Notes: generated by a model not told the origin, from the sequence alone. Counted from the first letter of the stretch, positions 40,058 to 49,392 are shown. The stretch is DNA of 64,000 nucleotides from FEN-1350 sp964643355 (GCA_964643355.1 CAZXPW010000012.1:1-64000); one strand, 5' to 3'. Numbers and translations: made by a program.

Positions 40058-40732
40058 TTATTTCTTTCCCGGTTCGATGGGCCGGAGCATGGATTGAATG
40101 CCGGAAAAGATGGTCAGGGCGATCATCAATGCGTAGGTCACCAGCGTGAACCAGTCGCCCCACTCGCGGCGCACGAACGCCCAGCCGACCATGATCGTGC
40201 CGATGCCGAAGGATTGCACGAACATTTTGAGCTTGCCGTAGATCACGGCGCCGAAGGCCACGCCATGGGCTTCGGCGACATGGCGGCGGATGGTGACCCA
40301 GACCTCGCGGAGGATCAGGATTGCGACCGTTCCCCAACGGACGGTTTCGCCGAAGGCCGGACCCCAGTTGTGCGGCGGGCCGACGAGATTGGCCAGCTTG
40401 GGCTGGCCCACCCATGCAAAACACAAAAACGCTCCGCAGACCAGGACCTTATCGGCCAGCGGATCGACCACGCGGCCGAACTTGCTGGTTACGCCGTAAA
40501 ATCGCGCGATGGGGCCATCGAGGACATCGGTGATCCCCGCGACGACGAACAGTACGAAGGCCGCCATCAGGAACGAGGCGGGCTTTGCCTGTCCAAGCTG
40601 TGGCGCGTAGAGGATCATTCCCAGAAAGACCAGCGTCAGGATCACCCGAATCACCGTCAGGGCATTGGGAATCTGGCGAACCCAGTTGTTATTTTCAAAT
40701 TTCAAATTTCCAATTTCCAATCGGACAATCAA
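40058..40732 (-). CDS. pgsA: CDP-diacylglycerol-glycerol-3-phosphate 3-phosphatidyltransferase
   Basis: A membrane enzyme of up to 224 aa with the CDP-alcohol phosphotransferase motif D-G-x2-A-R-x8-G-x3-D-x3-D seen as LDGPIARFYG...FGRVVDPLADK. It makes phosphatidylglycerophosphate, the substrate of PgpA encoded at 27.4 kb. The start is uncertain: no ATG precedes IPNALTVIR, and only TTG codons exist within a repeat-like A/T-rich stretch (40682-40732). rimO is 44 bp upstream on the same strand, as in many bacteria. Confidence 0.85.
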   Translation of the reverse strand: MIVRLEIGNLKFENNNWVRQIPNALTVIRVILTLVFLGMILYAPQLGQAKPASFLMAAFVLFVVAGITDVLDGPIARFYGVTSKFGRVVDPLADKVLVCGAFLCFAWVGQPKLANLVGPPHNWGPAFGETVRWGTVAILILREVWVTIRRHVAEAHGVAFGAVIYGKLKMFVQSFGIGTIMVGWAFVRREWGDWFTLVTYALMIALTIFSGIQSMLRPIEPGKK

Positions 40733-40776
40733 GATTTCGATGGAATGGATACCACAAATTCAAGAACCGATCAAGT

Positions 40777-42126
40777 CTAAACCGGATCGACGATCAGGTC
40801 ATACTCATGGCTGCCTGCCACGCGGACCTTGACAAACTCCCCGGCCTTGACAGCCCCGGAACGGATCCGGCACACCCCGTCAATCTCCGGCGCCTGGCCG
40901 TAGAAGCGACCGAGAGCGGAACCGTCGGGTTTGACCTCATCGACCAAGCAATCGAGCGTCTGGCCAATACGAGCGGCGGCCAGTTCGAATGCGATTCGTT
41001 GCTGCGCCATCATGATCGCCTCCTGCCGCTGTCGCTTGATTGCGTCATCTACTTGTTGATCCATCCGTGCCGCGGCGGTGCCCGCTTCCGGGTAATACAC
41101 AAAGCAGCCCAGCGCGTCGAACCGTGCCCATCGGACGAACTCGAGCAGCTCGGCAAATTCGCTTTCGCCCTCGCCAGGCAGGCCAGCAATCAGCGTGGTT
41201 CGAAGGATCACATCCGGCATGGCCTTTCGCAGCCGCTCGATGAGGGCAATGGTCTTTTCCCGTCGGTCGCTGCGTCGCGTTGCGCGGAGGATGCCGTCAT
41301 TGATGTGCTGCAGTGGCATGTCGATATATCGAACCACCTTGGGTGATTCGGCGATCGTTTCAATAAGACGATCGGAAATCCCCGTCGGATACAGATACAT
41401 CAGCCGGATCCATCGCGGACCGTCGATCTCGCTAACTTCCTTGACAAGCCCCGGTAAACCATCCTCGATCTTCAGATCCCGTCCCCACGCAGTGCTGTCC
41501 TGCGCAATCAGGATCAGTTCGCCGACGCCGTTGGCGGCCAATTCTTTTGCCTCGGCCAGGATCTCTGCCTTGCGTTTGCTGTGAAATCGCCCGCGGATCG
41601 ACGGGATCGTACAGAACGAACATCGCCGGTTGCAGCCCTCGGCGATCCGCAAATAGGCGGTATGCCCGGCCCCGATCAGCAAACGGCCGCGGTCTTTGGC
41701 CGCTGTCCCCGCCCGACGGCCCAGATACAATGTCGGTTGTTCGGATCCTTTCGATCGGACGGCTTTGGCAACGATGGCGGCGATCTTATCGCGCTCTCCA
41801 AGACCCACAATGGCGTCGATCCCTTCGGCCTCGTTGCCCAGTTCGGCCCCCATCCGCTGGGCCAAACAACCGGCGACGACCACCCGCCCTACGCGCCCGC
41901 GGCCCTTGGATACCAAAGCGCGCCGGATGACCTCCAGGGCCTCCTCTTTTGCCGGCTGGATAAATCCGCAGGTGTTGATCACCAGCACGTCGACGCCTTC
42001 CTCGTCGCCGGTGACGACGCAGCCGGACTGGCCGAGCAAGCCGAGCATCTTTTCGCTATCGACCTGATTCTTCGGGCAACCCAAGCTGACAAAGCCAACC
42101 CGTACTCCTTGACTGTCTTTTTTCAT
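40777..42126 (-). CDS. rimO: ribosomal protein S12 methylthiotransferase RimO
   Basis: A 449-aa radical-SAM methylthiotransferase. N-terminal UPF0004 cysteines appear in SLGCPKNQVDSE, NTCGFI and AGCLAQR; the radical-SAM cluster is CNRRCSFC; a TRAM domain closes the protein (LDCLVDEVKP...). SLGCPKNxVDSE and the RYIDMPLQH block separate RimO from MiaB. It modifies Asp88 of ribosomal protein S12. ATG at 42126; pgsA follows. Confidence 0.94.
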   Translation of the reverse strand: MKKDSQGVRVGFVSLGCPKNQVDSEKMLGLLGQSGCVVTGDEEGVDVLVINTCGFIQPAKEEALEVIRRALVSKGRGRVGRVVVAGCLAQRMGAELGNEAEGIDAIVGLGERDKIAAIVAKAVRSKGSEQPTLYLGRRAGTAAKDRGRLLIGAGHTAYLRIAEGCNRRCSFCTIPSIRGRFHSKRKAEILAEAKELAANGVGELILIAQDSTAWGRDLKIEDGLPGLVKEVSEIDGPRWIRLMYLYPTGISDRLIETIAESPKVVRYIDMPLQHINDGILRATRRSDRREKTIALIERLRKAMPDVILRTTLIAGLPGEGESEFAELLEFVRWARFDALGCFVYYPEAGTAAARMDQQVDDAIKRQRQEAIMMAQQRIAFELAAARIGQTLDCLVDEVKPDGSALGRFYGQAPEIDGVCRIRSGAVKAGEFVKVRVAGSHEYDLIVDPV

Positions 42127-42301
42127 GTTGTCATTATGCTCTTTCCATCGTCACTGGTTTCCTGAATCGGTGGATCGGTAGTTTTGATGGAAACCAACTT
42201 TTCCAGAATAAGAATACCGTTTTGCGTCGCCGACGACCACAAGAAATTGAAGAAAAACAACGCGAATTGTCGGCATACAGAACCGTCCTGAAGATCCTTC
42301 G

Positions 42302-42330
42302 TTTACTTGCTTGCGCCCAATCGATATACT
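42302..42330 (+). promoter_or_regulatory. candidate promoter of the DUF4832 gene
   Basis: TTTACT at 42302-42307, 17-bp spacer, TATACT at 42325-42330; about 55 bp to the ATG at 42387. Confidence 0.4.
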
Positions 42331-42386
42331 CTCTCAGATCGGTGTTTCATAAATCAAAACAAAGCGAATCAGAATGGGATTTGGAT

Positions 42387-43784
42387 ATGCATCTGAATCG
42401 AATCGTTGCCGGCATCGTCGTGTCAAGCTGTCTTGGCATCGCGGCCATTCAAACAGACGCTCGGACGATCGGCGGAGATCTGGCCTATGTCCCGGCCCCG
42501 GTTCTGAATCCATTGAAAGGGTTTGTCCCCTACGCCGGGCAGGGTCGGCGTTTTCCGCACAGTCTGGAATTCAACTACCTTCCGCTGCGATCGCTGATGA
42601 CCGGACCGGAGGCGTTTGATTGGAAACCGCTGGAAGACCTTCTCAATGATATCGCCTCCCGGAATTGTCAGACTGTGTTCCGCGTGTATCTCGAGTATCC
42701 GGGCAAACCCACCGGTATTCCGCAATACCTGATCGACGGAGGACTCAAGCTCCATGAGTACATGAACACCAACACCCAGCCGTTTCCAGCCAAGCCCGTC
42801 CTGACGCCGGATTATCAGGACGCCAATCTTCGGGCCGCATTGAAAAGTTTCATCGCCGCGCTGGGAAAAAAGTACAACGGCGACCCGCGGATCGGATTCA
42901 TCACGGCCGGCCTGCTGGGGACCTGGGGCGAGTGGCACACTCATCCGCGGTCGGATTTGTGGGCATCGAAAGAGGTCCAGATCGAAGTGATGGACGCGTA
43001 CGAAAAGGCGTTTGGCAAGACCTTCATATTGTTGAGATACCCGGCAGGTGATAACGACTATTCCTATGCGCCGACTTTCGGGCGCCGGATGGGCTATCAT
43101 GACGATTCGTTCGGCTGGGCGACGCTGGCGACGGGGAAAAAAGGCGACGAATGGTTCTTTCTGACGCGCATGGCGACCGGCGGCGAGGCAGGAATGAATC
43201 TTTGGAAACGGGTTCCCATCGGCGGGGAGATCCGGCCGGAGTTGTGGGGTTGCCTGTGGAACGAAGACGGTTGCGCGCCGAAAGGCCAGGATTTCGCAGA
43301 GTGTGTGCGGCAAAGCCACGCCACTTGGCTGATGGACTCCAGCACAAGCCGAAACCTGAACGAGGATCAACACTGTCGTGCGGAAACGGCCGCGGCCTTG
43401 CTGGGGTATGAATTGCATGTTTCGAGGTATTCGGCCCGGATGCAATCCGGGCGATTGCAATCGCTTTCGGTCACGGTTCAAAACCGCGGCGTCGCTCCGT
43501 TTTATTACCCTTGGACAGTTCAAGTGGGGATTTTCGACTCGGCTGGCAAGGTGTTACGATCGTGGGATACGGACTGGAAACTCCCTTCGATCCTGCCGGG
43601 CGAATCGGCAAAAATGGGATTTGATATTCCGGATCCACCTCTGGATGGAGGGACCTTTGCGGGGATACGAGTGATCAATCCCATGCCGGGCGGAGTTCCG
43701 CTGCGGTTTGCCAATGCGACGCAGGATCAACCTATTCCCGGGTGGTTGACGGTAGGGGGGCTGAAACCGGAGTCGGGGGATTGA
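42387..43784 (+). CDS. exported DUF4832 domain protein
   Basis: A 465-aa exported protein: signal peptide (to about residue 27), then a glycosidase-like barrel containing the DUF4832 region: VLNPLKGFVPYAG at the start, FRVYLEYPG, and GLLGTWGEWHTHP (carrying conserved Glu and His), and a C-terminal beta-sandwich. The family is frequent next to polysaccharide-degradation genes, but activity has not been established. The ATG at 42387 begins the signal peptide; an open frame to 42222 upstream is rejected. Convergent with coaB. Confidence 0.8.
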   Translation: MHLNRIVAGIVVSSCLGIAAIQTDARTIGGDLAYVPAPVLNPLKGFVPYAGQGRRFPHSLEFNYLPLRSLMTGPEAFDWKPLEDLLNDIASRNCQTVFRVYLEYPGKPTGIPQYLIDGGLKLHEYMNTNTQPFPAKPVLTPDYQDANLRAALKSFIAALGKKYNGDPRIGFITAGLLGTWGEWHTHPRSDLWASKEVQIEVMDAYEKAFGKTFILLRYPAGDNDYSYAPTFGRRMGYHDDSFGWATLATGKKGDEWFFLTRMATGGEAGMNLWKRVPIGGEIRPELWGCLWNEDGCAPKGQDFAECVRQSHATWLMDSSTSRNLNEDQHCRAETAAALLGYELHVSRYSARMQSGRLQSLSVTVQNRGVAPFYYPWTVQVGIFDSAGKVLRSWDTDWKLPSILPGESAKMGFDIPDPPLDGGTFAGIRVINPMPGGVPLRFANATQDQPIPGWLTVGGLKPESGD

Positions 43785-43795
43785 CAAATCATCGC

Positions 43796-44452
43796 TTATG
43801 CGCCGGTTGTTTTGAGGATCTCCCGTATTTCGGAAATCTGTTCGACGGCTCGGAGGATCCGGGAGGCGACGGCTTGTTTGGTGGCGATGATCCGGACCCA
43901 TGGTTTTTTGCCGGTTTTGATATGGACCGCGACTTTCGCTTGCCCGATCGCTTCGGGCGTATTGGCAATGACCAGATCGAGATTCTTGGCGGCCATCTTT
44001 TCCTCCGCACGGGCCAGAAGATTCCGGTCCTCAAGAACAAAACCCACCAAAATCCGGTCTTTCTTGTGCTTGCCCGCCCATGCCAGAATATCGGCCGTCG
44101 GCTTGCAGCGAATCACCAGTTCGCCGGCGCCCTTGTGCAGCTTGGTAGCGGAGGTCTTTGTCGGTGTATAATCCGACACGGCCGCGGCCATAATCAGACA
44201 ATCACAGCGGGAAAATTCCTTCTTGACGGCCTCAAACATGTCCGCGGCGCTGATTACCGGAATCACCCTGACGCCGCGAGAGGGTTTCAACTCGGTCGGC
44301 GCGGTAATCAGCGTGACATCATGCCATAGCCGCTGGGCCGCTCGAGCCAGTGATACACCCATGCGGCCGGAACTGCCATTGGAAAGAAACCGAACGGGAT
44401 CGATGGCCTCGCGGGTTCCTCCCGCCGTAATCAGAATTCGCAGCCGTTTCAT
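43796..44452 (-). CDS. coaB: phosphopantothenate-cysteine ligase (CoaB, stand-alone)
   Basis: A 218-aa protein corresponding to the C-terminal half of CoaBC: ILITAGGTREAIDPVRF, SNGSSGRMG, and AAAVSDYTP, with a Lys-rich KLHKG loop. It ligates cysteine to 4'-phosphopantothenate for coenzyme A. Here ligase and decarboxylase are separate genes, 45 bp apart, instead of the fused bifunctional enzyme. AAGGA precedes the ATG at 44452. Confidence 0.9.
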   Translation of the reverse strand: MKRLRILITAGGTREAIDPVRFLSNGSSGRMGVSLARAAQRLWHDVTLITAPTELKPSRGVRVIPVISAADMFEAVKKEFSRCDCLIMAAAVSDYTPTKTSATKLHKGAGELVIRCKPTADILAWAGKHKKDRILVGFVLEDRNLLARAEEKMAAKNLDLVIANTPEAIGQAKVAVHIKTGKKPWVRIIATKQAVASRILRAVEQISEIREILKTTGA

Positions 44453-44497
44453 GACGCATCCTTTCTCCGTCCTCCGTGGGCCATCCAAAATTGAGGT

Positions 44498-45058
44498 TCA
44501 CAATCCGGCTCGAACGGCGCGGATCACATCGAGGATCTCCGACGGCTCGGCCATGCGGCCCAAACCTTCGCGGCCACACGCCAACCGGCCGGAAACCGGG
44601 CCGACGATTTTCCAGCCGCGACTTCGCAGCGTTTCAACATTCTGGAGAACGGCGGGGTTGGACCACATCCGGTCATTCATCGCCGGCGCAATGATCGTGG
44701 GCTTGTCCCAACTGGCGCACAAGGTGGTGCTCAGCAAATCATCGCACAATCCGATAGCCGCCTTTGCCAAAAAGTTTGCCGTGGCCGGAGCGACGACCAC
44801 CAACTGGGCCCGGTCGGCCAAAGAGATATGGCCGATCCGGTATTCCTGCGGCGCCGACCACAAGCTGGTTAAGACCTCGCGACCGGTGACGGCCTCGAAA
44901 CTTTTGGGCGCGACAAGCTTGCAGGCGCTGTCGGTGAGGATACAATGCACCACGGCGCCAGCGCCGGTCAGCTTGCTGGCCAGATCCACGGCCTTATACG
45001 CCGCGACTCCGCCGGTCACGCCCAGGATGACTTCCAGCCCCGTCAGGTCCGACGCCAT
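44498..45058 (-). CDS. coaC: phosphopantothenoylcysteine decarboxylase (CoaC, stand-alone)
   Basis: A 186-aa flavoprotein of the HFCD family: GVTGGVAAYKAVDLASKL at the N-terminus, VVAPATANFLAK, and the PAMN motif as IIAPAMNDRMW. It decarboxylates phosphopantothenoylcysteine. The ATG at 45058 is 13 bp after the rpoZ stop. The proposed 17-residue extension would overlap rpoZ. Confidence 0.9.
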   Translation of the reverse strand: MASDLTGLEVILGVTGGVAAYKAVDLASKLTGAGAVVHCILTDSACKLVAPKSFEAVTGREVLTSLWSAPQEYRIGHISLADRAQLVVVAPATANFLAKAAIGLCDDLLSTTLCASWDKPTIIAPAMNDRMWSNPAVLQNVETLRSRGWKIVGPVSGRLACGREGLGRMAEPSEILDVIRAVRAGL

Positions 45059-45071
45059 CGGTTCAACCTCG

Positions 45072-45299
45072 TCACAGCTTGGGAAGTTCGATGGTGTCGC
45101 GGCTTTCAAAATCCATCGCGATCTTGTTGCGGAGGATTTCGTCGATCACGATTTCCATCTGCGTTTTGCCTTCGGTGTCTTCGATCAGCGGACGACCACC
45201 CTGCATCAGCTCCAGCAAACGCTTCTGGATCAGAGCCGACAATTTAAACCGTCCGCCCATCTTGTTCATGGCTTCGGTACCTTTTAACGCTTCAATCAT
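45072..45299 (-). CDS. rpoZ: DNA-directed RNA polymerase omega subunit
   Basis: A 75-aa protein between gmk and coaC, the position of rpoZ in many phyla. GRFKLSALIQKRLLELMQGG corresponds to the conserved N-terminal helix of omega (normally R-x-L-x-x-x-A-x-x-R-A/ArqL), and the acidic helix EIVIDEILRNKI follows. The protein binds the RNA polymerase beta' subunit. Divergent sequence, so the call leans partly on gene order. Confidence 0.78.
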   Translation of the reverse strand: MIEALKGTEAMNKMGGRFKLSALIQKRLLELMQGGRPLIEDTEGKTQMEIVIDEILRNKIAMDFESRDTIELPKL

Positions 45300-45301
45300 C
45301 T

Positions 45302-45907
45302 TCAGACTCCACTTTGCGACCGTATTGCTTCGATGACCTCTTGAACGGCTTTGTCCAGGTCATCATTGACAATCATTTTCGAGTAAAAACTCCGGGCTTC
45401 CTGAATCTCCCGGTTAGCGGCTTCCAACCGGCGCCGCAGGGCTTCGGGATCTTCGCCCCGTTTTCGACCTTCAATCCGTTCGGCCAGGGCCTTTTGATCC
45501 GGCGGCAGAATAAACAACAGCAACGCATCCGGAAACATCGTTTGCACCGCCCGGCCGCCCTGAATATCAATCTCCAGAATCACGGTCTTGCCTTCGGCAA
45601 GTTGCCGCCGAACCGCGTCGGCCGGGGTGCCGTACCAATTTCCGAAGACCTCGGCATATTCCAGGAATTCGCCGCGGCGAATCTTGGCATCAAACTGTTC
45701 CGGCGTCAAAAACCAGTAATCCCGCCCGTTGACTTCGTGTCGCCCCTGAGGCCGAGTTGTCGCTGATACGCTCAGAGAGGCGCCCAGTTGCGCGACCAGA
45801 CGCCGACAAATCGTACTTTTGCCCACGCCCGACGGTCCACTAAGAACGACCAGTTTGCCCGGAGGATGCGTTCCGCCGACGGGCCCCATCGCACCGTCAC
45901 TCGACAT
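45302..45907 (-). CDS. gmk: guanylate kinase
   Basis: A 201-aa GMP kinase: P-loop LSGPSGVGKSTICRRL, SVSATTRPQGRHEVNGRDYW, LEYAEVFGNWYGTP and ILEIDIQGGRAV. It catalyses GMP + ATP to GDP. The ATG at 45907 overlaps the yicC stop by 11 bp and has AGGTG upstream; the reading frame further upstream is inside yicC. rpoZ follows 2 bp later. Confidence 0.93.
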   Translation of the reverse strand: MSSDGAMGPVGGTHPPGKLVVLSGPSGVGKSTICRRLVAQLGASLSVSATTRPQGRHEVNGRDYWFLTPEQFDAKIRRGEFLEYAEVFGNWYGTPADAVRRQLAEGKTVILEIDIQGGRAVQTMFPDALLLFILPPDQKALAERIEGRKRGEDPEALRRRLEAANREIQEARSFYSKMIVNDDLDKAVQEVIEAIRSQSGV

Positions 45908-46781
45908 TCTGCACCTGCTCCTTGATTCGCTCGATGGCACACTTGATCTCGATCACCGCTCGACCGATAGTCGCGTCGGAGGCCTTGCTGCCGATCGTGT
46001 TGGCTTCGCGAAGCATTTCCTGGCCGATGAAGTCCATCCGTCGCCCCGCGCTTCCGTCGCTTCGGCATTGCGCTTCAAATTGCTCGATGTGCGATTCCAG
46101 CCGAGTCAACTCTTCCGAGATGTCGCAGCGGTCCGCAAAGACCGCCACTTCCCGCGCCAGCAATTCTTCGTCCAGACGCAACGGTCCGCCTGACAGCAAC
46201 TCGTTGGCCCGTTTCTGCAATTTTTCGTGATACTCTCCGATCACGGCGTCTTTTCGTTTTCGGATTTCGAAGAGATGTTTTCGGATCGTTTCGCAGTTTT
46301 CGAGCATATCCTCGGCCAGAGATCGGCCTTCGTCCTGCCGCCGTCGCTTGAGTTCCACCAGCGCTTCGTTCGTCAACTCCAAAACCGTCTTTCGCAGTCG
46401 CTGGACCCATTCGTCCTGCGGCTCGACCGGCTGCACCACGCCGGGCAGCGACAACAAGCCCGCCAGATCGATCTGGCAGGGGATCGCGCTGGATTTTCCC
46501 AGACCTTCCAGTCGACGCAGGTAGGCCTGAATGGTTCCTTCGTCGATATCGAACAGGGCTGGGCCTGTTAGATTTTTCATGTGCAGCGAATATCCCACCG
46601 TGCCGCGTGCGATCTGATCTCGAAGCAGTTTTTCCAGTTCGCCTTCCAGGAAGGCCGCCAGATCCGGCAGCCGAAGGTGCGATTTGAAATACCGGTTGTT
46701 GACGGAGCGAATCTCGACGGTGAAAACCATCCCGTCCGCTTCCCGCGACGCTTCGCCATAACCGGTCATACTGCTGATCAT
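45897..46781 (-). CDS. yicC: YicC family protein (putative endoribonuclease)
   Basis: A 294-aa YicC protein: MISSMTGYGEAS opening, VEIRSVNNRYFKSHLRLPD, and the C-terminal RRMDFIGQEMLREANTIGSKA. Members are ribonucleases regulating small RNAs in E. coli and B. subtilis. In position directly before gmk, as in many bacteria. ATG at 46781 with AAAGG upstream. Confidence 0.92.
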   Translation of the reverse strand: MISSMTGYGEASREADGMVFTVEIRSVNNRYFKSHLRLPDLAAFLEGELEKLLRDQIARGTVGYSLHMKNLTGPALFDIDEGTIQAYLRRLEGLGKSSAIPCQIDLAGLLSLPGVVQPVEPQDEWVQRLRKTVLELTNEALVELKRRRQDEGRSLAEDMLENCETIRKHLFEIRKRKDAVIGEYHEKLQKRANELLSGGPLRLDEELLAREVAVFADRCDISEELTRLESHIEQFEAQCRSDGSAGRRMDFIGQEMLREANTIGSKASDATIGRAVIEIKCAIERIKEQVQNVE

Positions 46782-46885
46782 CAGGCCTTTTCCTATTCGC
46801 GTTATTCCAACAGCCGATTCCCCATGCGTGATTCAACGATGCAAGATCCTTTTGTCGGGATCTGGAATCGACAATACAATCCTCG

Positions 46886-47368
46886 TTAGTTTCCCGGAGG
46901 AGTCACCGGGGTTGTCGGCGTCGTCTCTGCGGGCGCCGGTTGAACTTCCGTCGCAGCGGAATCGGTCGGGGCAGCGGGAGCCGCCGTTCCAGTACCGTTG
47001 CTCGCCGGGGCCGCGGGAGTTTCGGCGGTCGTTGGGGCTGCCGCATTGTCGGTTCCCGGAGCGCTTGACGCGGGAACCGTAGCGGGAGGGTTCTGGAGTC
47101 CGGTCGGGGCCGACGGACGATAGAACTTCACCAGGAACGCTCCAAGTCCCAGAAAGATCACCGCCAGCGAGATCGTCACCCAGGTCAGCACATCGCCGGT
47201 CTTGGTGCCCAGCAAACTGGACGCTCCCATTCCGCCAAAGGCCGAGCTGAGGCCGCCGCCTTTGGCCTTCTGGATCAGAACGATCAAAATCAACAGCAGG
47301 GAGATAATGATCCACAGGATCAGCAACAGATTCATGAAAATTCCAACCGCCAGCGGCAATGTTAACAT
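46886..47368 (-). CDS. secG: preprotein translocase subunit SecG with long low-complexity tail
   Basis: A 160-aa protein. Residues 1-75 are SecG: two membrane helices around KAKGGGLSSAFGGMG, with LTWVTISLAVIFLGLGAFLV as second helix. Residues 80-160 are an Ala/Pro/Thr/Ser tail of unknown purpose that roughly doubles the usual length (70-80 aa). Part of the SecYEG channel. AGGAAG precedes the ATG at 47368. Confidence 0.9.
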   Translation of the reverse strand: MLTLPLAVGIFMNLLLILWIIISLLLILIVLIQKAKGGGLSSAFGGMGASSLLGTKTGDVLTWVTISLAVIFLGLGAFLVKFYRPSAPTGLQNPPATVPASSAPGTDNAAAPTTAETPAAPASNGTGTAAPAAPTDSAATEVQPAPAETTPTTPVTPPGN

Positions 47369-47457
47369 GTTCTTCCTCGTGATTCCCTGGTTCTCTTTGG
47401 ATAACGGTTTCGCGCGATTCCCCGCGCCAGGATTGCCCGGCCATAACCGGGATCGGT

Positions 47458-48213
47458 TCAGGCGATGGTCTTGACCATCGCGGCAAAATCTTCCACTTTC
47501 AGACTGGCCCCGCCCACCAGCAGGCCATCGACATCGGGATTTTTCATCAGCTCGGCCGTATTCGACGGCTTGGCCGATCCGCCGTACTGAATGCGAATCG
47601 TGTCGGCGATCTTCGGCGAATACATCTTGGCCAACAATCCCCGGATCATTTCGTGCACTTCCTGGGCCTGCTGTGCCGTGGCGGTACGGCCAGTACCGAT
47701 CGCCCAGACCGGTTCATAGGCGATGGTCACCGCTTGGACTTTTTCGGCGTTAATCCCCGCCAGTCCATTCCGGACCTGGTCAGCGACGACCTGCTGGGTC
47801 TTGCCGGATTCGCGTTCTTCCAGCAACTCGCCGACGCAAAAGATCGGCAACAATCCGCCGCTGATCGCCGCAGATACCTTCTTGTTGATCAGTTCATCGG
47901 TCTCACCGATGACATGCCGCCTCTCGCTGTGGCCGAGGATGACATAGGTGCAGCAGACATCCTTGAGCATCTCGCAACTGATCTCGCCGGTGAACGCCCC
48001 GTTGGGCTGAAAATACACATCCTGCGCCCCCAGAGCGATATTCGACGAACTCAGGGACGCCGCCACCGTTTGCAGATAAACAAACGGCACACAGACCGCC
48101 ACATCCACGGTGGTTACGGATTTGAGTTCCCTGACCAGTCCCGAGGCCAGCGCCACGGCACCCTTGGCGTTGGTGTTCATCTTCCAGTTACCCGCAAGAA
48201 ACGGTTTTCTCAT
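47458..48213 (-). CDS. tpiA: triosephosphate isomerase
   Basis: A 251-aa TIM: start GNWKMN, catalytic His in ILGHSERR, catalytic Glu in AYEPVWAIGTG, and phosphate-binding IQYGGSAKPSN. Interconverts DHAP and glyceraldehyde-3-phosphate. GGGAGAA precedes the ATG at 48213. Followed by secG, a common neighbour. Confidence 0.95.
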   Translation of the reverse strand: MRKPFLAGNWKMNTNAKGAVALASGLVRELKSVTTVDVAVCVPFVYLQTVAASLSSSNIALGAQDVYFQPNGAFTGEISCEMLKDVCCTYVILGHSERRHVIGETDELINKKVSAAISGGLLPIFCVGELLEERESGKTQQVVADQVRNGLAGINAEKVQAVTIAYEPVWAIGTGRTATAQQAQEVHEMIRGLLAKMYSPKIADTIRIQYGGSAKPSNTAELMKNPDVDGLLVGGASLKVEDFAAMVKTIA

Positions 48214-48258
48214 GCTATTCTCCCATGGTTCGCCGGTTTTTTGGCCCTTGCCCGTTGG

Positions 48259-49329
48259 TTACAGTACTCCGGTGCTTCGAGGAAAGCTACCCAGCACCGA
48301 CAACTGCAGGCAATGACTTTTGGCCTCCTGCAGCGCGGTCCGGACATTCTCATCCTCGCGATGACCCAGAAAATCCACAAAGAAGTAATATTCCCACTCG
48401 CGTTTTTTGTTCGGACGCGAGCCGATATTGGTCATATTGATCCCGTAGGTTTTGAAGATGCTGAGCACATCCACCAGCGCGCCGGTTTTGTGGGCGGTGC
48501 TGAATAGGATGATGGTCTTGTCGTCGCCGGTCGGCTTGGCATCCTGCTTGCTCAGAATCAAAAACCGCGTAATATTATTCGAAATGTCCTCGATATCTTC
48601 GCACAGGACCTTCAGGCCGTAGATTTCCGCGGCCACTGTCGAGGCAATCGCCGCGGCGCCGTTTTCCTCGGCCGCCATCTGGGCCGCACGCGCGGTCGAG
48701 GCCACTGGAATCGTCTTGGCCTCGCGAAACATGCTGCTCAGCCAGTTGCGGCACTGGGCGAACACTTCCGGCTGCGAGTAGATCTTCTGGATTTTGTCCA
48801 GCGGGCAATTTGCCAACAAGTTGTGGTGAATCGCCATGTTTACTTCGCCGCAGATCAGCACATCGGTTTCGATGAAACCGTCCAGCGATTCGCGGACGCC
48901 GCCGCCGGCGGAATTTTCGATCGGCACCAGGCCGAAGTCGGAATGGCCTTTGCTCACTTCTTCGAAGATCGCCCGGATATCGGCGACGGCCTCGAACTCG
49001 ACGCTTTGTCCGAATTTCAGCAGCGCGGCCGTATGGCTGAAACTGCCTTCCGGTCCCAGAAACGCGATGCGGATCGGCCGTTCAAGGATGAACGACCCGC
49101 TCATCAATTCTCGCCAGATCGCCGCCAATACCTTGTCGGGCAATGGTCCTTTGTTGGCGGCCAGAATCTTATCGATCACGGCCTTTTCCCGATCGGGCGA
49201 ATAAATCGGCGCATGGTCGCGGTTTTTCAACCTTCCAACCTCGACCACGATCCGAGCTCGCTCATTGAACAACTCGACGAGCTTGGCGTCAATCGCGTCG
49301 ATCTGATTTCGTAACTGATCTATGGACAT
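48259..49329 (-). CDS. pheA: bifunctional chorismate mutase / prephenate dehydratase
   Basis: A 356-aa enzyme: chorismate mutase domain (1-90, with LRNQIDAIDAKLVELFNERA), prephenate dehydratase (about 93-275, AFLGPEGSFSHTAAL, DFGLVPIENSAGG), and a C-terminal ACT domain. In the ACT domain the usual ESRP is GSRP (MTNIGSRPNKKREWEYYFFV), a change near the phenylalanine-binding site that could alter feedback control. It makes phenylpyruvate. ATG at 49329; heads the housekeeping operon down to coaB. Confidence 0.93.
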   Translation of the reverse strand: MSIDQLRNQIDAIDAKLVELFNERARIVVEVGRLKNRDHAPIYSPDREKAVIDKILAANKGPLPDKVLAAIWRELMSGSFILERPIRIAFLGPEGSFSHTAALLKFGQSVEFEAVADIRAIFEEVSKGHSDFGLVPIENSAGGGVRESLDGFIETDVLICGEVNMAIHHNLLANCPLDKIQKIYSQPEVFAQCRNWLSSMFREAKTIPVASTARAAQMAAEENGAAAIASTVAAEIYGLKVLCEDIEDISNNITRFLILSKQDAKPTGDDKTIILFSTAHKTGALVDVLSIFKTYGINMTNIGSRPNKKREWEYYFFVDFLGHREDENVRTALQEAKSHCLQLSVLGSFPRSTGVL

Positions 49330-49392
49330 TCCGTCTTCCCGAATCTCCGCTCTGCGCTGATTCGTCTTCGTCAACAAATTGGAAAACCCATC

